Shown here piece by piece: positions 34,003-42,051 of a stretch of 64,000 bases of DNA. Every line of letters begins with the position of its first letter. The first letter of the stretch is position 1. The position numbers were made by a program, and so were the translations under genes. Location: assembly GCF_014207985.1 (NCBI RefSeq), contig NZ_JACHMI010000001.1, positions 2,339,001 to 2,403,000 on the forward strand, given 5' to 3'. Below the pieces are notes generated by a model. That model worked only from the letters and a program-made list of their open reading frames with translations. It was not told the origin of the DNA and did not search any database. The DNA is from Nonomuraea rubra. Lineage in GTDB: Bacteria > Actinomycetota > Actinomycetes > Streptosporangiales > Streptosporangiaceae.

Positions 34003-35517
34003 TCACGCCAGGGCGGTGACCGCGCGCAGCGTCATGCCCGCGCCTACGAGCAGGACGAGCCCGGCGGTCATCGCCGCGCTGTACGGGCGCAGCCGCCCCA
34101 GCCGCCCCAGGGAGGCGAGGTCGCCCAGCCTCCGCAGGACGAGCGCGGCGATCAGCAGCGTCAGGGCCATGCCAAGGCCGTAGCAGATCACGGTCATGAC
34201 GCCGAAGACGGTACGGCCCAGGGCCACGGCGCCCAGCAGTACCACGAGGGCGGACGGGCTCGGCACCAGCCCCCCGGCCACCGCCATCGCCGCCACACCC
34301 CCCGACCATCGCCCGTGCCCGTGCCCGTGCCCGTGCCCGTGCCCGTGCCCATGCCCGTGCCCGTGCCCCCGGCGGTGGTGTACTGCGGATTGCAGCAGAG
34401 CCGCGCCGATCAAGAAGATGATCAGGCCGCTCACCACCCCCAGCCAGCCCAGAACCGCCTCACCCGCGAACGAGGCGGTGACCGTCACCAGAGCGCCGAG
34501 GACCAGCACACCCACCGTGTGCGTACCGGTGACGGTGGCCGCGACGGTGACCGCGTCCCGCAGCCGGCCGCGCCGCCCGGCCAGGTACGCGGCCATGATC
34601 GTCTTGCCGTGCCCGGGCATGGCGGCGTGCACGGCCCCCAGCACCAGCGACAAGAGCAGGGCCAGCAGCCCGAGCGGGACGGTCAGCCGGTCGGCGCCGA
34701 TCAGGCCGTTGAGCCGGTCGGCCAGCATCCCGGTCCAGCGGGTCACGACGCTCACCACCCGGTCGGCGAGCGAGCCCGCGATGTCCACGATGCCCGTACC
34801 CGGTGCGGACGCGGGCGCGGCGGTGCCGCCGTCGCCCGGCTCCACCGTGATCCGCGCCTCCCGGATGTCGAGCGGCGAGCTGAGCAGGTCGGCGGGGTAG
34901 TCGCGCAGCTCGCGCGACACGCTGTGCGCGGGCACGCTGGAGGCGCTGAGCCGTACGCCGTGCCCGTTCGCGGTGATCTCCCGCCAGCCGATGGTGCCGG
35001 TGAGGTAGCCGTCGGCGAAGGTCAGGGTGAGCGGCCGATCGACCCGCAGAGGCGCGGTCAGGCGGCAGGTCAGCCTGCTGGTCCGCAACCCGGCGGCGCC
35101 CGGCAGGTAGGTGAAGGAGGCGTCGGTGACGTCCCAGGCCAGCGGCCGTCCGTCGGCCTGGGCGCGGATCGCTTCGCGCAGTGACGAGCAGCCGCGCCGG
35201 GCGTGGGCGACGGCGGAGCCGATCGGCCCCTGCTGCATCGTGGGGATCTCGGCGCTGTCGACGATCGCGACGACCTCGGCCCGATCCGGGCGGATCGTCA
35301 GCCCGTCGTAGTGGTTGACGCTGAAGTCACCCAGCGGGTGCGCCGCCAGCGCCATGTGGCGGGTGCCGGCTGCGGCTGGTGGGCGGGCGGCTTGCGCGAT
35401 GGGGTGGGCGCCGGTTGTGGCCGGTGGGCGGGCGGCCTGCGCGGCGGGGTGGTCGGTGACGGTCCCCGGCGGGAGGGCGGCCAGTGCGGCGGCGAGGAGG
35501 GGCACGATCGCGTTCAT
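34003..35517 (-). CDS. NicO-family metal exporter with His-Gly loop
   Basis: A 504-aa protein. A secreted or membrane-proximal N-terminal region of about 260 residues is followed by about six transmembrane segments of the NicO/RcnA (nickel-cobalt) type: GAVHAAMPGHGKTIMAAYLAG carries the HxxxxGHG-like metal motif, and GTHTVGVLVLGAL follows. A cytoplasmic loop holds a run of nine His-Gly pairs with a (GCCCGT)n DNA repeat. The extreme N-terminus has a duplicated HPxAQAARPPA unit. It overlaps the TPR gene by 4 bp, so metal export works with the DUF4331 and TPR proteins. Confidence 0.85.
   Translation of the reverse strand: MNAIVPLLAAALAALPPGTVTDHPAAQAARPPATTGAHPIAQAARPPAAAGTRHMALAAHPLGDFSVNHYDGLTIRPDRAEVVAIVDSAEIPTMQQGPIGSAVAHARRGCSSLREAIRAQADGRPLAWDVTDASFTYLPGAAGLRTSRLTCRLTAPLRVDRPLTLTFADGYLTGTIGWREITANGHGVRLSASSVPAHSVSRELRDYPADLLSSPLDIREARITVEPGDGGTAAPASAPGTGIVDIAGSLADRVVSVVTRWTGMLADRLNGLIGADRLTVPLGLLALLLSLVLGAVHAAMPGHGKTIMAAYLAGRRGRLRDAVTVAATVTGTHTVGVLVLGALVTVTASFAGEAVLGWLGVVSGLIIFLIGAALLQSAVHHRRGHGHGHGHGHGHGHGHGHGRWSGGVAAMAVAGGLVPSPSALVVLLGAVALGRTVFGVMTVICYGLGMALTLLIAALVLRRLGDLASLGRLGRLRPYSAAMTAGLVLLVGAGMTLRAVTALA
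34311..34364. repeat. Hexanucleotide repeat (GCCCGT)n encoding His-Gly
   Basis: Nine near-perfect copies of GCCCGT, one reading GCCCAT. On the minus strand they encode the histidine-glycine metal-binding loop of the NicO protein. Repeat number may vary between strains. Confidence 0.9.
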
Positions 35518-36809
35518 GCCGCCGCCAGCAACGCCCGCGCCCGCGCCGCCCCGCCGGGCGAGAAGTGCGGGTTGATGGACAGGGCCCTGGACAGGTGGGC
35601 GCAGGCGGCGGAGGCGCGGCCGAGCGCGTGCTCGATCTCCCCCCGGTGGTAGGCGAACAGCGCGTTACGCCCGCCGGCCTGGTCGGCGCGGGTGGCGTAG
35701 GCGGCGGCCTCGGCGTGGCGGCCCGCGCGGTGCAGCGCCCAGCCCAGCGCGTCGGCGACCTCGACGCTGCGCCGCCGCTGCCATTCGGCACGCAGGTGCC
35801 GGACGGCGACGTCCGGGTCGCCGTGGTCGGCCTCGAACACGCCCGCGGCCAGGCGGTCGGGCTTTCCGCTCGCGGAGAGCAGCCTGGAGTGCGCGGCGAA
35901 CACGGCGTACTGCCGCCTGGCCCCGTCCCGGTCGCCGAGGTGTTCGAGCAGTTCCCCGTACTCCACGACGTACGAGGGGGAACGGGCGACGGCGGTGGCG
36001 TAGTCGCGCAGCGCCTGGTCGATGCGGCCGAGCGCGGCCTCCGCCCTGGCCTTGCCCGCCCGCGAGGGCACGTGCTCGGGATCGGCGGCCAGCGCCTGGG
36101 CGTAGGCGGTGCGGGCGCCGCGCGGATCGCCGTCGTGCCAGGCGAGCTCGCCGAGCTGCCACTGGCAGAAGGCGTACTCGCCGGGGTCACCGGCGATCTC
36201 GCACGCGCGGTGGAGCAGCTTGCGCGCGGGCTCGATCCGCCCCCGCAACTGCTCCAGCCGCGCGGCCCTGGTGAAGGAGGCGAGGCCGGGGCGGCCGTCG
36301 AGCATGCGCCGCAACGCGCTCTCGGCCTGCTCGTACTCGCCGAGTTCGAGGTAGGCGTCGGTGAGCACGGCGTACAGCGGCCAGCGGTACGGGGCGGCCT
36401 TGCGGGCCCGCTCGCCCCAGCGGACGGCGCCGGCGAAGTCGTGCCTGCCGTTCGCCAGCGCGCCCATGCCGATCACGGCGTCGATGTACGGCTCGCCGTC
36501 GCCCGTGGGCAGCCGCAGGGAACGCTCGAAAGCCCCCTGCGCCTTCGCGTAGTAGGCGGCGTCGGCGGTGCGGCGGGCCTGCTCCAGATAGAGGTCACCG
36601 AGGCTCGCCCAGACGGCCGCGTCGTCGGGGTGACGGCGCAGCCGGTTCTGGGTGTCATTGATCGATCCGGCCAGGTCGAACGGCGACCACGCGAGCGGCC
36701 CTGGCGGCTCGTTCCTGCGTAGGACGCCTCCCGGGGCGTACAGGGTCAGCAGGACGCATCCCAGCAGCACGCATCCCAGCAGGGGCAGCAGTCGCCGTAC
36801 GCGGTTCAT
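35514..36809 (-). CDS. Membrane-anchored TPR protein
   Basis: A 431-aa protein with an N-terminal membrane anchor (RRLLPLLGCVLLGCVLLTLYA) and about nine tetratricopeptide repeats, for example DAAVWASLGDLYLEQARRTADAAYYAKAQ and YRWPLYAVLTDAYLELGEYEQAESALRRML (each 34-residue unit type). It sits between the DUF4331 gene (34-bp gap) and the NicO gene (4-bp overlap), a trio I have seen described in other actinobacteria; it probably scaffolds the other two. Confidence 0.82.
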   Translation of the reverse strand: MNRVRRLLPLLGCVLLGCVLLTLYAPGGVLRRNEPPGPLAWSPFDLAGSINDTQNRLRRHPDDAAVWASLGDLYLEQARRTADAAYYAKAQGAFERSLRLPTGDGEPYIDAVIGMGALANGRHDFAGAVRWGERARKAAPYRWPLYAVLTDAYLELGEYEQAESALRRMLDGRPGLASFTRAARLEQLRGRIEPARKLLHRACEIAGDPGEYAFCQWQLGELAWHDGDPRGARTAYAQALAADPEHVPSRAGKARAEAALGRIDQALRDYATAVARSPSYVVEYGELLEHLGDRDGARRQYAVFAAHSRLLSASGKPDRLAAGVFEADHGDPDVAVRHLRAEWQRRRSVEVADALGWALHRAGRHAEAAAYATRADQAGGRNALFAYHRGEIEHALGRASAACAHLSRALSINPHFSPGGAARARALLAAA

Positions 36810-36843
36810 CTGATCGGATGTCCTCGGTGATGGTGATCGGTGG

Positions 36844-38229
36844 TCAGCCGGCGGCGGTGACCGGCGGCGCGAGGTAGGGGAAGCTGCCGGTGATGGGCTT
36901 GAGCAGGAAGGCCGGGTTGTCCTCGGCGATCAGGCCGGGCGCGCCCTTGCCCGCGGGTTCGCCGAGCAGCATCCGCAGGTTGATCGTCACGACGTCGTCG
37001 ATGAGCCGGCGGCCGTTGGGGTAGCCCTGCTCGTCACCCTTGAGCAGCCCGTACTTGTCCTGCGTGGCGGGGACGGGCGTGCTCATGTTGAGCCGCAGCT
37101 CCTCGGCCTTGGCGACGCGGGAGACGTCGCGGTTGAGCAGGTGGGAGTTGAGGTCCCGCCGGATCGGGCCGTCACCGCGCGTGGTGAGCCCGGTCAGGTA
37201 GATCTGCTCCAAGTCCTTGCGCGGAGCGGCGGGGGCGCTGACCTTGGCCTGCTTGGCGACGACCCTGGCCTGGTCGGGGTCGAGGGTGGACGGCACGACG
37301 AGCTTGCCGCTCTCGTCGTCCTCGGGGCGCAGCCCGTTGAACCGGTCGCGCTGCTTGAGCGGGATGATCACTTCGTTGAAGTTGGGGTTACCCAGCCTCG
37401 ACACCTGCTTGTAGGCGTCGGATCCGGAGCCGAGCAGGCCGCTCGACTTGCGGGAGGCCGTCGTCCACACGCCGATCACCGGGTTGGCGGCGGCGTCGCC
37501 GCGCAGAGCCAGCTCGGACTTGGGGAGCTGGAGGGCGAGGGCGCTGACGTTCGTCGGCACCCCGGTCTTGACCGGGAAGAACGGCAGCCCGAACCGGAGC
37601 AGGCTGACGGCGTGGTTGTCGGAGTAGAACGGGTCGGCGGCCGTGCCGGTGAAGACCTTCCCGCCTCCTGGCAGGTCACGGACGGCCTTGCGGCGCAGCG
37701 AGGGGTAGTCGGGCGTGGCCGGTCCGCCCATGTCCGTCGGCGCCACGTACCCGTCGTGCACCAGAGTCTCCCACTTGCCGTCCCGCAGCCTGGTCAGCGT
37801 GTAGCTCTGCTCGACGAGCTTGTCGAGCGGCCCCGCCTGATGCTCGCGCTTGCGGATGAACGAGGGCACCGGCAACCCTTTGTTGGCGAAGGTCCACCGG
37901 TAGGTGATCGCGGCCCTGCCGGTGCCGGCGTTGTCGATGTGCACCTCGTAACGGGCGCCGGTGTCGAACTGGTACGGCTTGTGAGGTGCCTGGAAGGGGA
38001 TGTAGTTGGCCACGATCGTGACCGTGTCCTGCCGTTCAGGGCTGGTGAAGGCGTACAGGTCGGTGGCGTCGATCTGCTTGTCCACGGTGGTGGCGGGGGC
38101 GTCCCAGTGGCTGGTCGCCGTGCCCTGGCGCATCGCGGGGCCGAGCAGGACGGTGGTGGTCAGCACGGCGATGGCGGTGCCGCCGGCGGCGATCCACGCC
38201 CACCGGCTCCGAGCGCTGGTCAGTTGCAT
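36844..38229 (-). CDS. DUF4331-family secreted protein
   Basis: A 461-aa exported protein with an N-terminal signal/anchor (RWAWIAAGGTAIAVLTTTVLL). The DUF4331 features include SHWDAPATTVDKQIDATDLYAF at the start, VTIVANYIPFQAP, the repeat-like domain ending FNEVIIPLKQRDRFNG, and the C-terminal GYPNGRRLIDDVVTINLRML. The family's function is unknown; it is often next to TPR and NicO genes, suggesting a periplasmic or extracytoplasmic metal role. Confidence 0.88.
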   Translation of the reverse strand: MQLTSARSRWAWIAAGGTAIAVLTTTVLLGPAMRQGTATSHWDAPATTVDKQIDATDLYAFTSPERQDTVTIVANYIPFQAPHKPYQFDTGARYEVHIDNAGTGRAAITYRWTFANKGLPVPSFIRKREHQAGPLDKLVEQSYTLTRLRDGKWETLVHDGYVAPTDMGGPATPDYPSLRRKAVRDLPGGGKVFTGTAADPFYSDNHAVSLLRFGLPFFPVKTGVPTNVSALALQLPKSELALRGDAAANPVIGVWTTASRKSSGLLGSGSDAYKQVSRLGNPNFNEVIIPLKQRDRFNGLRPEDDESGKLVVPSTLDPDQARVVAKQAKVSAPAAPRKDLEQIYLTGLTTRGDGPIRRDLNSHLLNRDVSRVAKAEELRLNMSTPVPATQDKYGLLKGDEQGYPNGRRLIDDVVTINLRMLLGEPAGKGAPGLIAEDNPAFLLKPITGSFPYLAPPVTAAG

Positions 38230-38251
38230 GTGTGTCTCGTTTCGCGTCGTG

Positions 38252-38289
38252 TCGCGGGGCCGGGCCGCGCCCGCGGCACGGCCCCGCGA
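38252..38289 (-). terminator. Hairpin terminator after the 224-aa secreted protein
   Basis: Perfect 11-bp arms (TCGCGGGGCCG at 38252-38262 and CGGCCCCGCGA at 38279-38289) lie just downstream of the minus-strand stop at 38311. It separates this gene from the DUF4331 operon. Confidence 0.65.
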
Positions 38290-38310
38290 ACTCGGTTCGG
38301 GATCGGCGCT

Positions 38311-38985
38311 CTACGGCACGTACTGGACGACCGCGTCGAGGTTGGCGAGGTAGTCGCCCTCGTTCAGCGGGATGCCGGTCAGGTCCCTGATCGTCCGGCT
38401 GAGGTACGCGCTGGTGTAGAACGGCCAGTGCCGGGGCCCGATGCCGCCTTCGAGCGGGCGGGGAGTGGGCACGTTCGGCAGGAACTCCTCCAGCCGGTAC
38501 GTGGCCACGAGCTGCTCGCCCTGCGGCTCACCGTCGATCTCCACCTGCGCGTGGGCGCCGTCGGGACGCAGGTAGATGTCGTGGATGGCGGCCGTGTGCC
38601 CGCTCTCGACGTCGTTGAGGACGAAGCCGCCCGGGTAGTAGACGCCGTTGCACGGGTCGATGTGGTCCTGCTTCCAGCCGATCGGCATGTAGATGCCCTT
38701 GTTGCCGGGCTTGGCCTCGATCGGGGCGATGCCCTCCACCCGCACGCCGCGCTCGTCGAGGAGCCGGACGATCTCGGGGCCGAAGTCGAAGTTGGCGTGC
38801 CCCTTCGGGCCGAAGTACGGGAACTGGAAGCACGAGGCGGTCGGCGCCGGGACCGACGGGGCGCCAGGGACGCCGGGAATCGGGGGGAACGGGCCGGCAC
38901 TCGCCGGAGCAGCCGGTGCGGCGGCGAACACCGCGGCACCGACCGCGAGAATCCGCGCGACGCGAACAAGGGCACGCATGGCCAT
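38311..38985 (-). CDS. Secreted protein of unknown function (paralogue 1)
   Basis: A 224-aa exported protein with a signal peptide (ILAVGAAVFAAAPAAPASA) and a proline-rich linker. The mature part has IAPIEAKPGNKGIYMPIGW, NGVYYPGGFVLNDVESG and GGIGPRHWPFYTSAYLSR; two cysteines are visible (ASCFQF, DPCNGV). The order of these blocks matches the 254-aa protein at 39158-39922 (VCYPGGFRLINEETG, GGIGPLKVILRLDRGW), so the two are tandem paralogues. No known family. Its promoter has a palindrome between -35 and -10. Confidence 0.78.
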   Translation of the reverse strand: MAMRALVRVARILAVGAAVFAAAPAAPASAGPFPPIPGVPGAPSVPAPTASCFQFPYFGPKGHANFDFGPEIVRLLDERGVRVEGIAPIEAKPGNKGIYMPIGWKQDHIDPCNGVYYPGGFVLNDVESGHTAAIHDIYLRPDGAHAQVEIDGEPQGEQLVATYRLEEFLPNVPTPRPLEGGIGPRHWPFYTSAYLSRTIRDLTGIPLNEGDYLANLDAVVQYVP

Positions 38986-39038
38986 CGACCTTTCGTGGGG
39001 AGAGGCGCGGTTTGCCTCTGACCTGCAATGACTCGCTT

Positions 39039-39067
39039 AAAGTAGTGATCTGATCACTGTCTGTAAA
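39039..39067 (-). promoter_or_regulatory. Promoter with palindromic operator in the spacer
   Basis: On the minus strand, TTTACA (39067-39062) and TACTTT (39044-39039) are 17 nt apart. The perfect palindrome AGTGATC-T-GATCACT at 39044-39058 fills the spacer, the classic place for a repressor site. The start codon is 54 bp downstream. Confidence 0.6.
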
Positions 39068-39107
39068 GGGGTCATAAAAATCTTGTCTCGAAGGTGGCCG
39101 GGCATGG

Positions 39108-39142
39108 CCGCGGGGCGCCCCGCCGTGCGAGGCGCCCCGCGG
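39108..39142 (-). terminator. Hairpin terminator after the 254-aa secreted protein
   Basis: Perfect 12-bp arms, CCGCGGGGCGCC (39108-39119) and GGCGCCCCGCGG (39131-39142), lie just past the minus-strand stop at 39158. Confidence 0.65.
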
Positions 39143-39157
39143 TGCGGAAGGCGCCGT

Positions 39158-39922
39158 CTAGAACAGGCCGCCCGGCATGGGCAGGGCATCGCCGCCGCCG
39201 CCGCGAATGGCGTCGCTCATGACGCGGACGCCCAGCATGCCGAGCGAGGTGCCGGACGGGACGGGCCGGCTCGGCGCGCCCCGCCAGGCGATGTCGAGAT
39301 CCGCCCAGTGGGCGCCCCCGTGGAACGAGGTGCCGAGCTCCTTGTTGAGGTCCTCGGCCCACCCTCGGTCAAGGCGCAGGATCACCTTGAGTGGGCCGAT
39401 CCCGCCGTTGTGCGGGACGAAGTTGCCCGGCATCAGGGCCTGGGGAACGCTGAAGTTGACCATGGTCAGCTCGCCGCCGGGGCGCGGCTCCCCGTTCACG
39501 GCCGGGGTGGCGAGGAACTTGCTGTCGCCCGTGGCCGCGAACAACACCCAGAAGGTGTCGATCTCGTACGTCACTCCCGTCTCTTCGTTGATGAGGCGGA
39601 ATCCACCCGGGTAGCAGACCCGGCCGCTCGGTGTCTCGATGTTGTCGTACCGCTCCCCGATGGGCATCCGGGCCACGGTGCCGCCGTCGGTCAACTCGAT
39701 GGGGTCGAGTGCCTCGAACCTGATTCCGGCCCTGTTCAGCTCGCCGAGGAACTCCGGGGAGAAGGTGGCCTTCGCGCTGCCCTCCTTGGACAGGTAGCTG
39801 CCGATCTGCCCCGGGGCCAGGCAGCCGCCGCCGGGTGGCGCGGCGGGAGCCGGCTGGGTGGACAGCAGGAGCGCGGCGAGTGCGGTGCCGCCGGCGACGA
39901 GCGTTGCGCGCGTCAAGCGCAT
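39158..39922 (-). CDS. Secreted protein of unknown function (paralogue 2)
   Basis: A 254-aa exported protein with a signal peptide (RATLVAGGTALAALLLSTQPAPA). Shared with paralogue 1 are: a PE(F/I)...L...GIRFEALDPIE block, MPIG, VCYPGGFRLINEETG, an (I/V)NGEP turn, GGIGP and the terminal 'LG/TS...ADLDI(A)W' end. It differs by having a longer C-terminal tail. Function unknown. Its upstream region carries a GTAGT...ACTAC palindrome. Confidence 0.78.
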   Translation of the reverse strand: MRLTRATLVAGGTALAALLLSTQPAPAAPPGGGCLAPGQIGSYLSKEGSAKATFSPEFLGELNRAGIRFEALDPIELTDGGTVARMPIGERYDNIETPSGRVCYPGGFRLINEETGVTYEIDTFWVLFAATGDSKFLATPAVNGEPRPGGELTMVNFSVPQALMPGNFVPHNGGIGPLKVILRLDRGWAEDLNKELGTSFHGGAHWADLDIAWRGAPSRPVPSGTSLGMLGVRVMSDAIRGGGGDALPMPGGLF

Positions 39923-39994
39923 ACGTGGTTCTCCTTCGCGGAGAGTGGGGGGATGGCGTCCCGGGCGGTCAACGCCGGGCGGCCATTATTACGA

Positions 39995-40022
39995 AGTGTA
40001 GTTATAGCACTACGTACAGCAA
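39995..40022 (-). promoter_or_regulatory. Promoter with palindrome upstream of paralogue 2
   Basis: On the minus strand, TTGCTG (40022-40017) and TACACT (40000-39995) are 16 nt apart. The inverted repeat GTAGT-GCTATA-ACTAC (39998-40013) overlaps the spacer. The half-site GTAGTG also occurs in paralogue 1's promoter. An alternative -10 is TATAAC at 40006-40001. Confidence 0.45.
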
Positions 40023-40118
40023 CAACGGTGTGCTGGAGTACCCGCGAAAAATCAGTCGCCCCCGGGTACGCACTGCGGCAGCATGATGACGGCGGGTGTC
40101 GGCTTCCGGGGAGGGCGG

Positions 40119-42020
40119 ATGACTGTGCTCGGGACACGCGAGGGCTCCGGGGACGCACCGTCCTCCCGTAAATCGTCGATCATGCTCGTCCTGCGCTACT
40201 ACTTCGGCGAGCTGAAGCGCCAGTGGCGGGTCGCCGCGCCCGCGCTGACGCTTCCCGCGCTGGGCAACGTCTGCCTGTTCTACCTGGCGCCGCTCGCGGT
40301 GGCCGGGCTCGTGGGGCACCTGGCCGGCGGTGGTGACGGCGCGATCGGCGCGCTGCTGCCGTACGTGCTCGGCTTCGGCGGCCTGCTGCTGGCGGGCGAG
40401 GTGTTCTGGCGGCTGGGCCTGCACTTCCTCAACCGCACGGACGCCCGTGGCATCGAACGGCTCGGCGTGGTCGGCATGGACGAGCTGCTCGTCAAGGACG
40501 CCGCGTTCTTCCACGACAACTTCGCCGGCTCGCTGACCAAGCGGGTGCTGGGCTTCTCCAGCAGGTTCGAGGACTTCGTCGACACGATGACGTTCTCCAT
40601 CATGGCCAAGCTGGTGCCGCTGGCCTTCGCCTCGGTGGTGCTGTGGCGCTACGACCCGCTGCTGGTCGTCGTGCTGCTGGGGCTCATCGTCGTCACCGGC
40701 TTCCTCGTCGCCCCGCTCATCAGGCGCAGGCAGGCGCTGGTCGACGAGCGCGAGGCCGCCAAGGTCCGGGTGTCGGGGCACGTGGCCGACGTGCTGTCCA
40801 ACATGGACACGGTCCGCGCGTTCGCCGCCGAGGACCGCGAGGCCATCGAGCACCGCGCCAGGATCGCCGAGCAGGCCAGGCTGTCGCTGCGCTCATGGGA
40901 CTACGGCAACCTGCGGGTCGACACCGTCGTCGCGCCGATGTCGGTCCTGACCAGCGCCGTGGGCCTGCTGCTGGCGGTGGCGCTGCGCGGCGGCCTGGGC
41001 GTGGAGGCCATCATCGTGACCTTCACCTACTACACGAACACGATCAGCATCATGTTCGAGTTCAACCAGATCTACCGGCGGCTGGAGAGCGTGCTCACCG
41101 AGGCCGCCCAGTTCACCGAGCTGCTGCTCGAACCGCCCACCGTGGTGGACCCGCCCGACCCGCAGCCGCTGCGGCCGGCCGACGCGAGCGTGCGCTTCGA
41201 ACGGGTGCGCTTCGCCTACGCCGAGGGCCCGCCCCTGTTCGACCGCCTCGACCTCGACATCCCCAGCGGCACCAGGATCGGGCTGGTGGGCCAGTCCGGC
41301 GGCGGCAAGAGCACGCTCACCCGGCTGCTGCTGCGGCTGATGGACATCGACGGGGGCCGCATCCTCATCGGCGGCCAGGACATCGCCCGCCTGCGCCAGG
41401 CCGACCTGCGCAGCCTCATCGCGTACGTGCCGCAGGAGCCGGCCATGTTCCACCGGTCGATCCGCGACAACATCGCCTTCGCCCGGCCGGACGCCACCGA
41501 CGCCGAGATCCTGCGGGCGGCGCGGGCGGCGCACGTCACCGAGTTCGCCGAGTCGCTGCCCGACGGGTTCGGCACGCTGGTGGGGGAGCGCGGCGTCAAG
41601 CTCTCCGGCGGCCAGCGGCAGCGCCTCGCCCTGGCCCGCGCCATCCTGCGTGACGCGCCGATCCTGCTGCTGGACGAGGCGACCAGCGCCCTCGACTCCG
41701 AGAGCGAGATCCTCGTCCAGGAGGCCCTGTGGCGGCTGATGGAGGGGCGGACCGCGCTGGTGGTCGCCCACCGGCTGAGCACGGTCGTCCGGATGGACCG
41801 GCTCGTCGTGCTCAACAAGGGGCACATCGTCGAGCAGGGCACCCACAGCGAGCTGCTGCAGGCGCAGGGGCCGTACGCCCGGCTGTGGCGGCACCAGTCG
41901 GGCGGCTTCCTGATCGACGACGACCTCGACGACGACGCCCCGGATGACGACGCCTCAGCCGAGGACGCCTCGGACGACGAGGGGACGTCGGACGTGCTGG
42001 CCGGGGCGCGCGACCGCTGA
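40119..42020 (+). CDS. ABC exporter (fused permease-ATPase)
   Basis: About 633 aa. An exporter-type membrane domain with six segments is followed by an ATPase domain with Walker A GQSGGGKSTLTRLL, signature LSGGQRQRLALARAIL, Walker B ILLLDEATSALD and H-loop VVAHRLSTV. A half-transporter that should dimerise. The C-terminus is an Asp-rich tail (DDDLDDDAPDDDASAED). ATG 40119 is chosen for its GGGGAGGG; ATG 40083 is 12 codons upstream in frame. The substrate is unknown. Confidence 0.88.
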   Translation: MTVLGTREGSGDAPSSRKSSIMLVLRYYFGELKRQWRVAAPALTLPALGNVCLFYLAPLAVAGLVGHLAGGGDGAIGALLPYVLGFGGLLLAGEVFWRLGLHFLNRTDARGIERLGVVGMDELLVKDAAFFHDNFAGSLTKRVLGFSSRFEDFVDTMTFSIMAKLVPLAFASVVLWRYDPLLVVVLLGLIVVTGFLVAPLIRRRQALVDEREAAKVRVSGHVADVLSNMDTVRAFAAEDREAIEHRARIAEQARLSLRSWDYGNLRVDTVVAPMSVLTSAVGLLLAVALRGGLGVEAIIVTFTYYTNTISIMFEFNQIYRRLESVLTEAAQFTELLLEPPTVVDPPDPQPLRPADASVRFERVRFAYAEGPPLFDRLDLDIPSGTRIGLVGQSGGGKSTLTRLLLRLMDIDGGRILIGGQDIARLRQADLRSLIAYVPQEPAMFHRSIRDNIAFARPDATDAEILRAARAAHVTEFAESLPDGFGTLVGERGVKLSGGQRQRLALARAILRDAPILLLDEATSALDSESEILVQEALWRLMEGRTALVVAHRLSTVVRMDRLVVLNKGHIVEQGTHSELLQAQGPYARLWRHQSGGFLIDDDLDDDAPDDDASAEDASDDEGTSDVLAGARDR

Positions 42021-42049
42021 GGGGGCGTCGGACCGCTGAGGGGGCCTCG
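42012..42049. repeat. 19-bp tandem duplication including a stop codon
   Basis: GACCGCTGAGGGGGC followed by G/C and TCG occurs at 42012-42030 and 42031-42049. The first copy contains the ABC gene's stop codon; the second repeats it just outside the gene. Confidence 0.75.
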
Positions 42050-42051
42050 GC

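Noticed and set aside
34311..34364. Short regular repeats that could look like a CRISPR array
   Set aside because: The 6-bp units are contiguous with no spacers, and encode the His-Gly loop of a transporter.
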